DNA of 64,000 nucleotides from Stereocaulon alpinum (Eukaryota > Ascomycota > Lecanoromycetes > Lecanorales > Stereocaulaceae), in the NCBI GenBank assembly GCA_018257865.1, contig JAEUBA010000028.1, positions 62,001-126,000 of the forward strand. Reading direction: 5' to 3'. Position 1 is the stretch's first letter. Each line of letters opens with the position of its first letter. The notes under the pieces are model-generated. The model searched no databases, had not been told where the DNA came from, and was given only the letters and a program-made list of their open reading frames with translations. The translations under genes and the position numbers were made by a program. This document shows positions 34,117 to 44,856 of the stretch, piece after piece.

Positions 34117-34480
34117 CGTAATGACTTGGATGGAGTATTAGACCTAGTGCATCAACATGAGTCGTGCAGCGGTCTTTTGGGGAAGAGCCACTGCTAGAGT
34201 CGAGTCCGGCGAGCGAGCGGCCGGTCTTGGAGATGAGCTTGGATTCAGATCTAATGGACTGGCTTCTCACCTCGCTTTGCCCCTCAACGTAAGGACTCGA
34301 ATCCTCAGATCTTGAGAGTCAATACTTCGAAAGTGGCGGCTCTCCAGCAAAACGGTCGAGAATCGCGCTAAGGGATTCTAGCGCCTCGGCTAACACACAA
34401 CCAGACTCCGCGATCTCGAATTTAAGCACGACTTTCATTGACGACGAACATTGAACCCACGCAAAGACCGGGTCGTCAAG
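34117..34480. promoter_or_regulatory. Divergent spacer between PRP8 and RPL34
   Basis: 364 bases separate the two start codons, so both promoters must fit here. Direct Cys-, Ser- or Pro-like frames on the minus strand are not extended by any ATG. No specific factor site could be assigned. Confidence 0.6.
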
Positions 34481-35064
34481 ATGGGTGCGAGATTGACATA
34501 TGTAAGTAAACAGTCCGTTCATGAGGAGACTGTGAGCTTATGCTAACCCTGTTGTATAGCGACGGAGGAATCCGTAAGCCTATTCACCAATGCTTCAACT
34601 TCGAGAGGGCTCTGTATATGCAGGAGGATTCGCTGATGGCAACATTCTAGTTACAACACCCGCTCGAACAAAGTTCGAATCGTCAAGACTCCAGGCGGAA
34701 AGCTCCAATACCAACACACCAAGAAGAAGGGCAGCCCACCCAAGTGCGGTGACTGCGGCATCAAGCTCCCAGGCGTACGTCCTTCCCACCACCAGAAGCC
34801 CCCCTCCCGTCTCCAAACCAGCTCCTCCACCACCACCATCTCCAGCGAATCTCTTGCTAACCTTACTTTTCCTACTGCTAGATCCCAGCCCTCCGCCCCC
34901 GCGAATACGCCACCATCTCCCGCCCCAAGAAAACAGTCCAGCGCGCATACGGTGGATCACGATGTTCGAATTGTGTCAAGGATAGAATTACGAGGGCGTT
35001 TTTGATTGAGGAGCAGAAGATTGTTAAGAAGGTGCTTAAGGAAAATCAGGCGAAGAAGAGGTGA
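34481..35064 (+). CDS. rpl34: 60S ribosomal protein L34 (eL34)
   Basis: Structural protein of the large cytosolic ribosomal subunit. Four exons: 34481-34501, 34560-34573, 34651-34774 and 34882-35064, with introns of 58, 77 and 107 nt, give 113 residues, near the family length. The spliced N-terminus reads MGARLTYRRRNPYNTRSNKV, and the second exon is only 14 nt. The conserved core includes KTPGGKLQYQHTKKKG, the zinc ligands CGDCG and CSNC, GIPALRPREYATISRPKKTV and RAYGGSRC. The basic tail ends KENQAKKR. Very short first exons are typical of ribosomal-protein genes. It is transcribed away from PRP8. Confidence 0.96.
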
Positions 35065-35474
35065 GGGGGGTGTTTGTGATAGAGGAGTACTAGTTATCTT
35101 TACTACGAAAGGGATGGCTACCGTCTGATACCATGTGCAATATCGTGCAGCTGTCCACCCGTGACTAAGCAGTGATATGTGCTATGGCTTCTGGCTGATG
35201 TGTGTGCTAAACTAAACTGCGAGTGCAAGCGGATACGATTGCGGGCTAGCAGCCTATGGACTGACGCATACTGAGCTCCCCATTACCAGTAGAAGCGGAT
35301 TTCCAAGATCCTATGAGATACTACTTTGCACCGAACACAAAAGCCCCAATCAGAAACAAGGCATCAAATCTAGAAAGCGAGCAAGAACAGTTAAATTGGT
35401 AAATACCCAGGTACAACTACGAACCCACCCTATTACATACCCAATTCCCCCCCGGTTCCCGCCCTCCGAACCAT
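35065..35474. other. Convergent spacer RPL34/repeat protein
   Basis: About 410 bases, holding the 3' ends of RPL34 and the large minus-strand gene. No gene or repeat recognised. Confidence 0.5.
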
Positions 35475-38400
35475 CTACCACCAAGCACCACCACACCTCC
35501 CATTACTTCCCTGCCCTTCATCCATAGTCAACGTCTCCCACTCATCATCTTCATTATCATCTTCCTCAATTCCCTCCATAACTTCCTCATCACCGTCCTC
35601 CTCATCGTCCTCCACGTCCTCCATCTCAACCTCCACAGATACAATCTTGTCATCCCCTTCAAAAACAGCTACCTTCTCCATGACTTCCGCCCTGGCCAAT
35701 CGAAGCCTCTCCTTGTTATAAGCTTCAAGCTTGGCCAACGTTTGTTTATATCCCGTAAGCGCTTCTCCTCCAATAGACGCTGGTTCTTCCACCGGCACCA
35801 CGTCCTCCTGGCTTGCTTGAGACACCTTGTCGAAATCTTCTCCATTGGACGTTGCTTCAGCCTTCTCACACACCTGCTCGGTCTCCACCTCATTGCCCTC
35901 CTTGGCTTCAAACCACTGGTCCGATTCGGATTCCGAACCCGAGACATCGTACATGTCGTCGAAAGCTTGCTCAGTCTCGATCTTAACGTCTTCCTTGGCG
36001 ATCCGCTCCATGTTGTCCTTGTGTCGCTGTAAGGTGCGCTTCGGTTCTGCTCTTAGAGACATCTTCTTTCCTGTATCATCATAACACTCATCGCGAACTT
36101 CTCGATCCCAAGAAATCGAATTTCCTTGGTTTTTTTTTTCGGCGTTCTGTATGCGACTTTGGCCTTTTTCAATTTCTTTAGAAGAAGTATTATCCTGTAC
36201 TTCGGACAAGGAAGTTTCCACGGAGGTTATGATGTTAGCTGCCTTACTAATTGGGCCGAAGATTGTCCTGTCCTTCTCTGGTAGAAAGCCGACCGGCATA
36301 GTTCTCTGCCTTTCCTCCAACATAGCAATCGGGTCCGCCACAATTTTCCGACGTTGCGTCAAGTACATTATCTTCATCTTGTACTCCACGTCGATTCGCT
36401 TCCTCGCCTCATCTTTCTGTTCTGGAGTGGGTCCCGTTGTGTCACGTACGAGCTGCATGGAACGCTTCATCGCAGAAGTGGCATGAGCCATTCGTTCTGA
36501 AATGGCAAGCACTTCTGGGTTTGGCTGCTCTTGATCCGGTTGAGCTTTCATCTTTTCAGCCTGTGCAGCCATCATCTTCTGTTGTTTCTCGAGCGCTAAT
36601 TGCTGTGGAGTTGGCTTCTGTTGCTCCGTCACAGGGACATGGTTTCGCTGCTCTTGCTCCGGTTGAGCTTTCATCTTTTCAGCGTTTGCAGCCATCATCT
36701 TCTGTTGTCCCTCGAGCGCCAATTGCTGTGGAGTTGGCTTTTGTTGCTCCATCACAGGGACGTGGTTTCGCTGCTCTTGCTCCGGTTGAGCTTTCATTTT
36801 TTCAGCGTTTGCAGCCATCATCTTCTGTTGTTCCTCGAGCGCCAATTGCTGTGGAGTTGACTTCTGTTGCTTCATCGTCTCATAACAAGCTTGTCGTTCC
36901 TGCTGCACTTGAACTTCGTCCTTTTCATCCCGCGCCTCTTTCGTAACCTGCCACTTTCGAGAGGAATCCTCGTTGGCATTAACTTGCTTCAAATGACTCT
37001 GCTGCGTCCTGTAAGACTCCAGCTTCTCCTGCTCAAGGTTGCGATGAGCGAGCCTAAGCCGCCCTGCCTTTCGTTCAGCCTCTTCGTTAGATTGAGCTGG
37101 TCTTTCTTTCGTGAAATCGAGCATGCTCTTTTGGTGTGCTGGCACCGTCTTTTCTTTGACCTCTGGCTTCTGATCTTCACCGTTCTTCGGTAGAAAGGGC
37201 TCATACCATTCAAACGGCTGTCCTTTAGCACTTTTATAGCTATCAAGTGGCTCTGCCCCAGCGCATCTATACCATTCATACGGCTTTCCATTAGCGGTGG
37301 GACCCCATGTGGGTGTCTGTACTCTAGCGCTGTAATCTTTCTTGGTCTCTTTTAGCTTTGGTCGGACTGGGAGAGCGGGCTTCATCATTGGATGAGTGGA
37401 GCTCGACTGTACAAAAGGTTGCGGAAATCCATGTTGACACCTGGCCGAAGACGGGTGGTAATTTGCTGAGATCGGCACCTCATGAGTCCGTTGAGTGTAG
37501 AAAGACGAGTCGGTATGCCAAAAGGAGGTGTCTCTAGCGATATCGTTGCGTGCATCTGGCCGAGATGTGTTGTCATCTTTCGTCTCCGCCTCAGCATGCG
37601 TACCCCGATCAGCTGAGCTTGAGTTTACAGACGCCGTAATTCCAGCGATGTTCTGAGGCTTCGCAGCTTTGGTAAAATTGATACCTGCCTCGGCGTTCTT
37701 CTTGTTTTGCTCTTGGATCGTAGCCTTAGTGACCTCATCCTGCGGCTGACGAGGTTGTTCTTTTTCGACATTTGCTATTCTCGCTTGCTCAGCTTGTGCC
37801 AGATACCGAAGAGAGCGATTCTTCTTCTCCATCTCAGCGCGCTCATGCCAAATAGCTATCAACCTTGGGCTCCTAACGTCGGCGATCGGCGCATCACGCT
37901 CCGCCCGAGCAATGCTGGCATTGGTCAATCCAGCCCCTTGTTTCTGGTCGGCAGCTGGCTTCTCTTGCTCTCCGTTCAGCGCGTTTCGAATCTCCTCATC
38001 TGATGGTAGTTGTGTTTCCTCTCCAGCCTTTGGTGTTCCCCAAGAGAAAGGGGCAGGGCATTTCTCAACATCTTGAGGCAGTATTGCAAAGGACTCAGGA
38101 CGCTCGAAGCTCCTCCAAGGCAAGTCTGGGGGATTGAGGCGAAGACCTGAAGCGAGCGTCCCATTGTAAACATCTTCAGGCTTTGGGTAGTTTTTCTGTG
38201 TTGCCGCAGTGGTGTCGGTTTCATCTTGAATGGCCTCCATTCCAGACGTAGACGCAGAGTCTACGGTAGCCTCTATAGAAGCGTTCGACAACAAGGAGCT
38301 CGAATTCTTTGCTGGGTTCCTGGCTTTGAAAGCGAGCAGATCCTTTACTGTGAAACTCAACGATGCGGTCGTGTCCTTTTGTGTCGTAGGTAGATCGGAG

Positions 38401-40400
38401 GCTGGGGGATCAGCTGGGCGTAAGGTTGACTTCTTCACTGAGTCTTTCGAGGTGCCCTTTGACCGCAAAGCCTTGTTCTTACTTTGCGGTTGGGTATGAT
38501 GACCTGTCGTCTTGTTAGCTTTAGTCTCCATATACTCCTTTTCAATTTGCGCAGATCTTAGAATTTCTTGACGCACCAACTCCGATTGTTGGGCATGGTT
38601 AATGTACTTTTCGCCCGCCGAAGGCGGAATTATAAACCACTTACGTTTTAGAAAATCAGACACCTCTTCTTCAGTGAATACTCCTTCCGACTTCATAAAT
38701 GCGGGCCAACGGCGTTCGTCAGCCAAGTCTTCCTGTCTCTCTTGTCTCTCTTGCACGGTGCATGCTAATATGTCGCACGGCTGCGCATGGTCCACGATAC
38801 ATACCACGGGGTTCCGTCCGGCTTGTTGGGAAGTGCCTGCTTCGGTCGCTGACTTGTGGGAGGGTATTCCAGTGCATCTTAGCTTCTCTTCCAATAGGTC
38901 CCCAATCTGGGTCTGTGCTTCATCCTTCGTCTCAGCTTTTTGGGTCTCATCAACTCTCAGGCCGGAGGGTGTTGACACCAGAGATTGATCCTCACTAGCC
39001 AACGTTGGTGCTGGAGTTGGCAAAGGCGGCTCAGGCTTGCAGGGTCCCGTGCTGCTACCCCATAAGGCGGGTTTGCTATCGTTCTGCACCTCGGCGGTTG
39101 GCAACGCAGGCGTCGAAACCACCACCTCTGGGCTCCATAGAGACTGCGTTGTTGCGGATTTACATTGGTGGCCCATATACTCGTCAATATCGACATAATC
39201 CTGGGACACTGATACCGCGGCCGTATCTGTTCCCGAAGTCAATGGTGCTTGGCAGCTTGCAGGAGACTTCGAAGCGCCGATGTCCGCGCCGTTATCATTA
39301 TACAATGGCGCAGGACAAAGCGGTCGCCTGTTGCCATGACCGACGGGATCGCCCGCGCTGGTCATCAGCGGATGTAATTTCTCGTCATCCACTGTGTAAA
39401 GAAAGGCAGGTAAAGAGGAATCAGGAGCGTCGTCGCGGTAGCCTGTCGCCGAACGGTTCGGGCTCAGCGAAGGTGTGGTCATCGGCAGAAAGTTCTTGGC
39501 CTGCTGTTGTAGCTGTTGTTGCTGATGTTGCCGTTCTTGTCGTTGTTGTTTTTCTAGCTGTTGTTGCTGATATTGCTGATGTAGCTGTTCCAGCCGTTGT
39601 TGCCGTTGTTGCTTTGCCTGCATAAGGCGCTGTCGCCGCTGTTGCTGCGTAGACCCAACATAGAAGGTTTGCGGTCTTTCGTGCTCCTCCAAAAACCTCA
39701 CTCGTTCCAGATGCTCACGGTGTTCTGCCTTGGTCAGAGGACGGCGGGCAAACTCCTTCATAAGTTTGAGGTGATGAGGCGCGATGGGCAGGTTGTTGGC
39801 AAGTAAGTAGCCTCTGAGAACACGCCCTGCGGTGTGATGCATGTTGACATCGGGTTGCTCGGCTGAGCTTGAGCTTGGATTCATGAATGGAGTCGTGGCC
39901 GGTGAGTAGGTTCCCCGGGTATGCCCTACGTACATGCAGACATCAGGCTTAGAGGCGTGGTCTTGCGATACCGCTGCCATCATCGTAGGTTTTTCTTCCT
40001 TCAATGAGGTTTGGTCGGATGCATTTGTGAGGTCAAGGCTACGAGTACCCGAGACAGAGATGTGATTCCGCAGCCCGGAAAGCTCGGCAGATTTATTAGT
40101 CATTCTGAATTGCTCAGCTTCGTGTGTTTTCAATCGTTTGGCAGCTTGAGCCACTGTCGCACGCTTTTCTTTGCTGCGACGGATCTTCTCAAGGTCGTCC
40201 GCTCGCCAGCGGTCCAGCGTTTCTTTGCGTCTCAAATGACACTTCAGTTCGTCATCATTAAGGGGACGTTTGCTGAGCTCGTTGGCACGAGCTGGGTGGA
40301 TTTCTTCGTACGAGTGTATCCTCCGCATGTATTCGAGATAGATTTTGCCTGCGTCAGGGTGGAGGTTGGACTGGGCAGAGGACTTCGACTCTGAATCCAT
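35475..40400 (-). CDS. Large hypothetical protein with internal repeats, Gln-rich and acidic regions
   Basis: A single-exon frame of 1641 residues with no recognised catalytic domain. A module near residues 16-70 (ELSKRPLNDDELKCHLRR) recurs near 190-245 (EFARRPLTKAEHREHLER). Residues 250-310 are a Gln/Arg-rich coiled-coil run. A short Trp-rich motif, G(K/Q)P(Y/F)EWY, occurs twice near residues 1040-1065. Three tandem 41-residue units (36507-36875) follow, each with PTPQQLALE and KMKAQP. A charged, helical stretch and a very acidic tail end in GGAWW. Such architecture suits a scaffold or structural protein, but this is inference. Coding status is supported by 4.9 kb of open frame with in-frame protein repeats. 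Opposite-strand frames here are shadows. Confidence 0.85.
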   Translation of the reverse strand: MDSESKSSAQSNLHPDAGKIYLEYMRRIHSYEEIHPARANELSKRPLNDDELKCHLRRKETLDRWRADDLEKIRRSKEKRATVAQAAKRLKTHEAEQFRMTNKSAELSGLRNHISVSGTRSLDLTNASDQTSLKEEKPTMMAAVSQDHASKPDVCMYVGHTRGTYSPATTPFMNPSSSSAEQPDVNMHHTAGRVLRGYLLANNLPIAPHHLKLMKEFARRPLTKAEHREHLERVRFLEEHERPQTFYVGSTQQQRRQRLMQAKQQRQQRLEQLHQQYQQQQLEKQQRQERQHQQQQLQQQAKNFLPMTTPSLSPNRSATGYRDDAPDSSLPAFLYTVDDEKLHPLMTSAGDPVGHGNRRPLCPAPLYNDNGADIGASKSPASCQAPLTSGTDTAAVSVSQDYVDIDEYMGHQCKSATTQSLWSPEVVVSTPALPTAEVQNDSKPALWGSSTGPCKPEPPLPTPAPTLASEDQSLVSTPSGLRVDETQKAETKDEAQTQIGDLLEEKLRCTGIPSHKSATEAGTSQQAGRNPVVCIVDHAQPCDILACTVQERQERQEDLADERRWPAFMKSEGVFTEEEVSDFLKRKWFIIPPSAGEKYINHAQQSELVRQEILRSAQIEKEYMETKANKTTGHHTQPQSKNKALRSKGTSKDSVKKSTLRPADPPASDLPTTQKDTTASLSFTVKDLLAFKARNPAKNSSSLLSNASIEATVDSASTSGMEAIQDETDTTAATQKNYPKPEDVYNGTLASGLRLNPPDLPWRSFERPESFAILPQDVEKCPAPFSWGTPKAGEETQLPSDEEIRNALNGEQEKPAADQKQGAGLTNASIARAERDAPIADVRSPRLIAIWHERAEMEKKNRSLRYLAQAEQARIANVEKEQPRQPQDEVTKATIQEQNKKNAEAGINFTKAAKPQNIAGITASVNSSSADRGTHAEAETKDDNTSRPDARNDIARDTSFWHTDSSFYTQRTHEVPISANYHPSSARCQHGFPQPFVQSSSTHPMMKPALPVRPKLKETKKDYSARVQTPTWGPTANGKPYEWYRCAGAEPLDSYKSAKGQPFEWYEPFLPKNGEDQKPEVKEKTVPAHQKSMLDFTKERPAQSNEEAERKAGRLRLAHRNLEQEKLESYRTQQSHLKQVNANEDSSRKWQVTKEARDEKDEVQVQQERQACYETMKQQKSTPQQLALEEQQKMMAANAEKMKAQPEQEQRNHVPVMEQQKPTPQQLALEGQQKMMAANAEKMKAQPEQEQRNHVPVTEQQKPTPQQLALEKQQKMMAAQAEKMKAQPDQEQPNPEVLAISERMAHATSAMKRSMQLVRDTTGPTPEQKDEARKRIDVEYKMKIMYLTQRRKIVADPIAMLEERQRTMPVGFLPEKDRTIFGPISKAANIITSVETSLSEVQDNTSSKEIEKGQSRIQNAEKKNQGNSISWDREVRDECYDDTGKKMSLRAEPKRTLQRHKDNMERIAKEDVKIETEQAFDDMYDVSGSESESDQWFEAKEGNEVETEQVCEKAEATSNGEDFDKVSQASQEDVVPVEEPASIGGEALTGYKQTLAKLEAYNKERLRLARAEVMEKVAVFEGDDKIVSVEVEMEDVEDDEEDGDEEVMEGIEEDDNEDDEWETLTMDEGQGSNGRCGGAWW
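36507..36875 (-). repeat. Three tandem 123-bp units inside the large hypothetical gene
   Basis: Unit 1 at 36753-36875, unit 2 at 36630-36752 and unit 3 at 36507-36629. Each encodes 41 residues starting (M/T)(K/E)QQK(S/P)TPQQ. Units 1 and 2 differ by only a few residues (for example Ser to Pro and Glu to Gly); unit 3 diverges at its end. The exact multiple of three keeps the frame open. Confidence 0.93.
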
Positions 40401-40940
40401 GATTGTACTTAGAAGTTGGATTGTAGTTGAAAATTGTCCAGTCTACTAGATGATCGTTAAGGGCTAGTAATCCTGAGTGATTGTTAGTATACTGGTCGTA
40501 TGCTTGAAACTTGTGACTGCAGGTTGTGGGTTGTCAGGTTTTTAGGAGGAAGAATGGGGACCGAGAGGAAGCTTTTGACTTTATATGGGACTGAGCAAAT
40601 AAAACGCCTCAGGACGCCATATACTTAAATCAGGGAGCGAGGTTTTCTCGGAAGAAAAGCCACATGAATGCTTAGCCTTGCCTCAATTCTCAGCCCTCGT
40701 CTCCACTCGGTTGGAACAACTTACCATGCAACTATAATCCCACAACCCTTTAAGGGTTGCTCATAATTCATGGTAAGGATCTGAAGGTGACGTAGGCGCG
40801 AGGATTGTTAGCCCCTTTTAGTAAGGGATCGTTGCTTGACTTGGGCATCAAGAGAAGATGAAAGTCGGAGGCTCAAATTTCATCATTATCTGTAAGAAAT
40901 ATGGTTGTCATTTCTCCACATTATCTGCCCATGCACTTTT
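40401..40940. other. Spacer upstream of the large hypothetical gene
   Basis: About 540 bases holding the promoter and leader of the large minus-strand gene and the 3' end of the flavoenzyme gene. Nothing else recognised. Confidence 0.5.
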
Positions 40941-42895
40941 CTAAACACTCAATCCGTAAGTCAGGAAACTCGAAACATCCCAACCGTTAGCAGCATTATA
41001 CTCGCTCAGTGGCGTCGTTCCATGCAATTCCTGATAATCAATTTCACCCGAGCAATTTTTTCCCCTACTAATGCAATCCGCAATCTCCCCCGCCACGGCT
41101 TGACCCTCGAAAAACGCACCATGAAGGAAGCCATAGTATTCCGTGCTCGTAGCTTCTCCAGCGAAATACAGCCGCCCCAGGTTCGCGCGTAGATTCTGAT
41201 GCATTTCCAAGGTTGTGCCTGGCGGCCAATTTGAGTAGCTGCCAAACGCCCACGGTTCCAGACTCCAACGCGGGTACATGAATGCAATTGGATCAGGTAC
41301 ATTAGCTGCACCGAACATATGTCTTAGAACAGCCATAACCTGCGCCTTCGTCGTTTCGTCGTCTTGTGATTCCACCTGATAACTCTGTTGATCCACGACT
41401 GTGACGAACAATATCCCGGAGCCTTCGAGGAAGCCGGGCCCATCGAGGGATTGAAAGACAGGGTAGTAGCCCCGCTCCACAGGGTCCGCGTAGAGGAAGA
41501 ACTGAGTGGATTTGTTCCAGAAGACTTGGTCCGGTGGGAATTGGAGGAAGATCTTGGTGTAGGTACCCATTTGGAAGGTTGCAATGCCCATTTGTTTCCA
41601 GGATGGGAGCTCAGGGTCGAAGGTGACGACATCGTTTTGGAGGACTCCGAGGCTGGGTGTGGAATGTTATTTTGAGGGTGTTGGGTTTGGTAGAGGCATG
41701 CTTACGAAAAGGTGCAGATTGCGTAGTCAGCATCAATACAACTTCCATCCTGGTTGTAGACCGTCACACCTGTCTCGCTATAGCTGACATTGGTTACGAT
41801 GGTATTCAGGAGCAGCCTTGGGTCGTTGGGCGTCAGAAACGTAGCTGCCGTTCCTTTGATAAAGGCATTGAAGCCGCGCGAATCAAATACATAGTTGTTC
41901 GCAGGAGAGTATTGGTAGAAAGTAGTGTTCTGACATGAATTAGATCCATAAGAAGCTATGAGCAACCGCACGTACGTAATTGACAATTCCAAATTCCTGG
42001 GAGCTTTGTTCCTAATTCGTCTCAGCGAATCGCCCGTCTGTACAGGTGAAGGTGCCAATACTGGAGGAAATGCGTATTCGAAATCCCATTGAAACCACTC
42101 TGACGCTTGAGCTTCTGGATTCTTGCGAGGTTTCCATCCAGCAAGACTCAATCCAGCTCGAGTGCTACGGTCTTGTAGGTTCTCGGTAAGAATGTATCCA
42201 GCATCTTGCTCCAGGGTCGAATAAGCATTTAGATATTGAGCAGTCAAGTCGGTGAAGTCATTCGCGCCGTTTTGGTTGAAGGTCTCGAGGGAGGAGTAGT
42301 TGCTGTAGGTATTGGTCAAGTTGTAAAGCAGCGCCTGCACCTAAGGTCAACCTCTGACCCCACCCTTCTCTGCTAATTGGTCGGAAAGGGCAACATACTA
42401 ATGACCATATCGGATTCTGAGGACCTGGGGGCGTTACTATGCCTTGAACCTGTTGCAGAAACTTTTGAGTAAATGGTTCAAATTGTTGACGGATGGACTG
42501 CATACCCAGTTTGCGCCCAGTTCAACGGTATAACTCTGATCGGGTGCACCGAATGTGGTATGTGCGACGCGTCCACCAATGTCACCATTATACTCGACAA
42601 TTAGGAAATCCGTTACAGAGTTATTCGTCAAGCCTTGCTGCAATTCATGAGCGCGAGCTGAAGATAAAGGAGGCTGATATCCCGTACAGCAGCCGTGATG
42701 CCAGCGGTTCCTGCGCCACTACAAGAATGCGTCAGCGTCAAGTTCAGAAGGACATTTGGGGCAATCAACGTACAGAATTGCAACGCTAGTCTTCTTACAA
42801 GTCGTAGCATTATAGCTACGCCTGGACAACGGCGAGGCATTGGCGCCATTGAGGCCCAGCAATGCCAGGAAGGCAGTCAAGCTCTTGACCTGCAT
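40941..42895 (-). CDS. Secreted FAD-dependent amine oxidase (polyamine oxidase-like)
   Basis: Flavoenzyme of the monoamine/polyamine oxidase family, expected to oxidise a polyamine or related amine and release peroxide. Six exons: 42774-42895, 42688-42718, 42506-42637, 42399-42449, 41706-42334 and 40941-41652, totalling 558 residues. A signal peptide is evident (MQVKSLTAFLALLGLNGANA), so the enzyme is probably secreted. The FAD-binding Rossmann motif is ILGAGTAGITAA, split by intron 1, followed by FLIVEYNGDIGGRV. GANWVQGIVTPPGPQNPIW and the C-terminal FAD segment LYFAGEATSTEYYGFLHGAFFEG complete the family pattern. Asn-X-Ser/Thr sites are frequent, as in secreted proteins. The acceptor of intron 4 has two in-phase choices. 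Exon 5 may hide an additional 42-nt in-frame intron near 41939-41980. Confidence 0.9.
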
Positions 42896-44856
42896 GATGA
42901 GCGTCAGTGGATGTTGAAGCTTTCCAGATCCAGGAGCTGCGAATGTACACATGCACCTACCTATTCAAGCCAAGGCCCCCCCATGCTCACTTGGAGCTTC
43001 GGCCTAATCGATAGCTCGGGAAGCTGGAAGGGACCTAGCAATTGTCGCCGACGATCCGCTAACAATGCAGCGTGAACATTTGAGTGGGCAGATTATTGAT
43101 GCAGGTCCGTTGCTGGGCCCGCGTGAGATGGCTGATGAAAGCCGATCGTGCAGCTGCTGTGAAGTTCACGGGCGAAGAAAGCCGGGCTAGCAATGCAAGG
43201 CAATCTTTCTAGGGCACACGGCCGATCGTTGGGGTCGATAAGGTAGGGATAGGTACAGATAGGCCCCCAGTCCCCTCACTTGCTATCGAGCAATCACAGA
43301 GCTCTTCGCGACTGCGGGGCACTGGCAGGAAGAAATGATGTTAGCTAACAGCCATTATTGAGTGTACGGAGTACTTAGTATGGCAGGTGGATTGTCAAAC
43401 AAGTGTCAAATCCATCTTCCTGTTAGAACTAGGGTGGTGTCAAGAATCAAGATCGCGGACTGATGGAGAGATAGATAAGATACCGTAAGCCTCCAAAAGC
43501 CATCGTGTAGCTCAACCAATGATTGATGAGACAACGCCTGTTAGACAGTTACACCGTCGCAATCTGGCACTATTATGTCTCATTATCATCCCGCCCCGGA
43601 GGCTGACGTTGACATCTGGACGTCAATGTTGATAATCAGCGTCACATCGAGTTCTTATCCCTTATTGATCCTCGCTGCCTTAGGGTGTTTTAAAACGTTA
43701 CGTCTGATCTGGGGTCGCATGTCTCGTGAGTCGTGTCGTGTCATGCTCACGTGTCATCTTGCCCCCAGATCGCCTCAGGCCGAGTCAGGTATTCCTTCCG
43801 AGATCATCTGGTATTACCTAATCGCGGTCGCTCCTTTTCCCCCGTGTAGGATCAGGTGTGGCTGAGCGTCTCAGAAGGGTACTTCTGATCCTCTCCTTTC
43901 GCTTCTTTCGACTTAACTATCTACCCAAATAGACCTAGAGGTTACTCTAATAAGGCCGAGATTAAAGGTGGATGCATTCCAAGGCTGTGCTACTTCTCGC
44001 TCACGAAAGCGCTCTGCCAAACGAGGTCGGGAGTACACGCACAGCGCATATTCAGACAGCGGTTATTTTGGGTCTGCGGTATTGCCAATCTGGAAAGGAT
44101 TTTGCCCCGGCGGATTATGGGGTCGCACAGCCTCGTTTCGTTTAGATTAAATAAGGTACTAAAATATTACCGTCCCTGCATGATGCATCCTGACCACATG
44201 GCATAGAGTTTTTCTGAGGCTCTGCTCTGTGACTGCGCTCAGCTGGCCGCCTGGAGGCCGCTGGGGGTGGTCTTGAGACGTTCAAAGGGCGAAATCTTGA
44301 TTCAGACGCCCGCCTTGAATGGTAGGAGGACACATTAAGCGATGATGTGTAGAGGTCCTGCTGCCTGACAGTTTCAGCAGGGATGACTTATCATATTGTT
44401 GCATTGGTATCAAATGAAGATGAGTGATTTAAAGCTATTTACAGTATTAAGTTTTCGTAATATCGAACGCGCCGAGCCAATGCAATATGGACACGCTGTG
44501 CTTGTGAGTCACTCTTATACATGCGTAAGAAAATCAACGCCTGCGAAACATGTGGTATCATCGTAAGCCAATGCTTCTAACCGGTCCGACCGGTAATCTT
44601 GCTGTATGTTCATTTAGCCCCCAACCAGCTCCACGCATCATTTCAATACATACACAAAACAACTCCGAAAGGGAGTTCGTGAGTGATCTCCGCCGTCCGA
44701 GATCTGGTAGCGCGAATACGGCAAGGAACCGTGGTAAGACCTAGGGGGATCCTACAATTACTGTTAAGGCAAGCATCGCTGACTGATGCCAAGCGAGGAT
44801 TCCGAATCCATCAACGTAAACCAGGCGATCCGAAGGTGTTTCGAAATGTGCAGGAT
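42896..44856. other. Intergenic region without supported gene
   Basis: Almost 2 kb between the amine oxidase start and the Myb-like gene's stop. The open frames at 43575-43865 and 44550-44744 lack protein features. The region includes the nested inverted repeat near 43705-43771 and a short palindrome ACCGGT-CCG-ACCGGT near 44580. Confidence 0.45.
43705..43771. repeat. Nested inverted repeat
   Basis: GATCTGGGG at 43705-43713 is matched by CCCCAGATC at 43763-43771. Inside it CGTGAG (about 43725-43730) is matched by CTCACG (about 43746-43751). RNA from either strand could form a two-step hairpin. No RNA class is recognised. Confidence 0.55.

Noticed and set aside
36437..39806. Several long plus-strand frames opposite the large repeat protein
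   Set aside because: They mirror the repeats and codon bias of the minus-strand gene and have no start context or features of their own.
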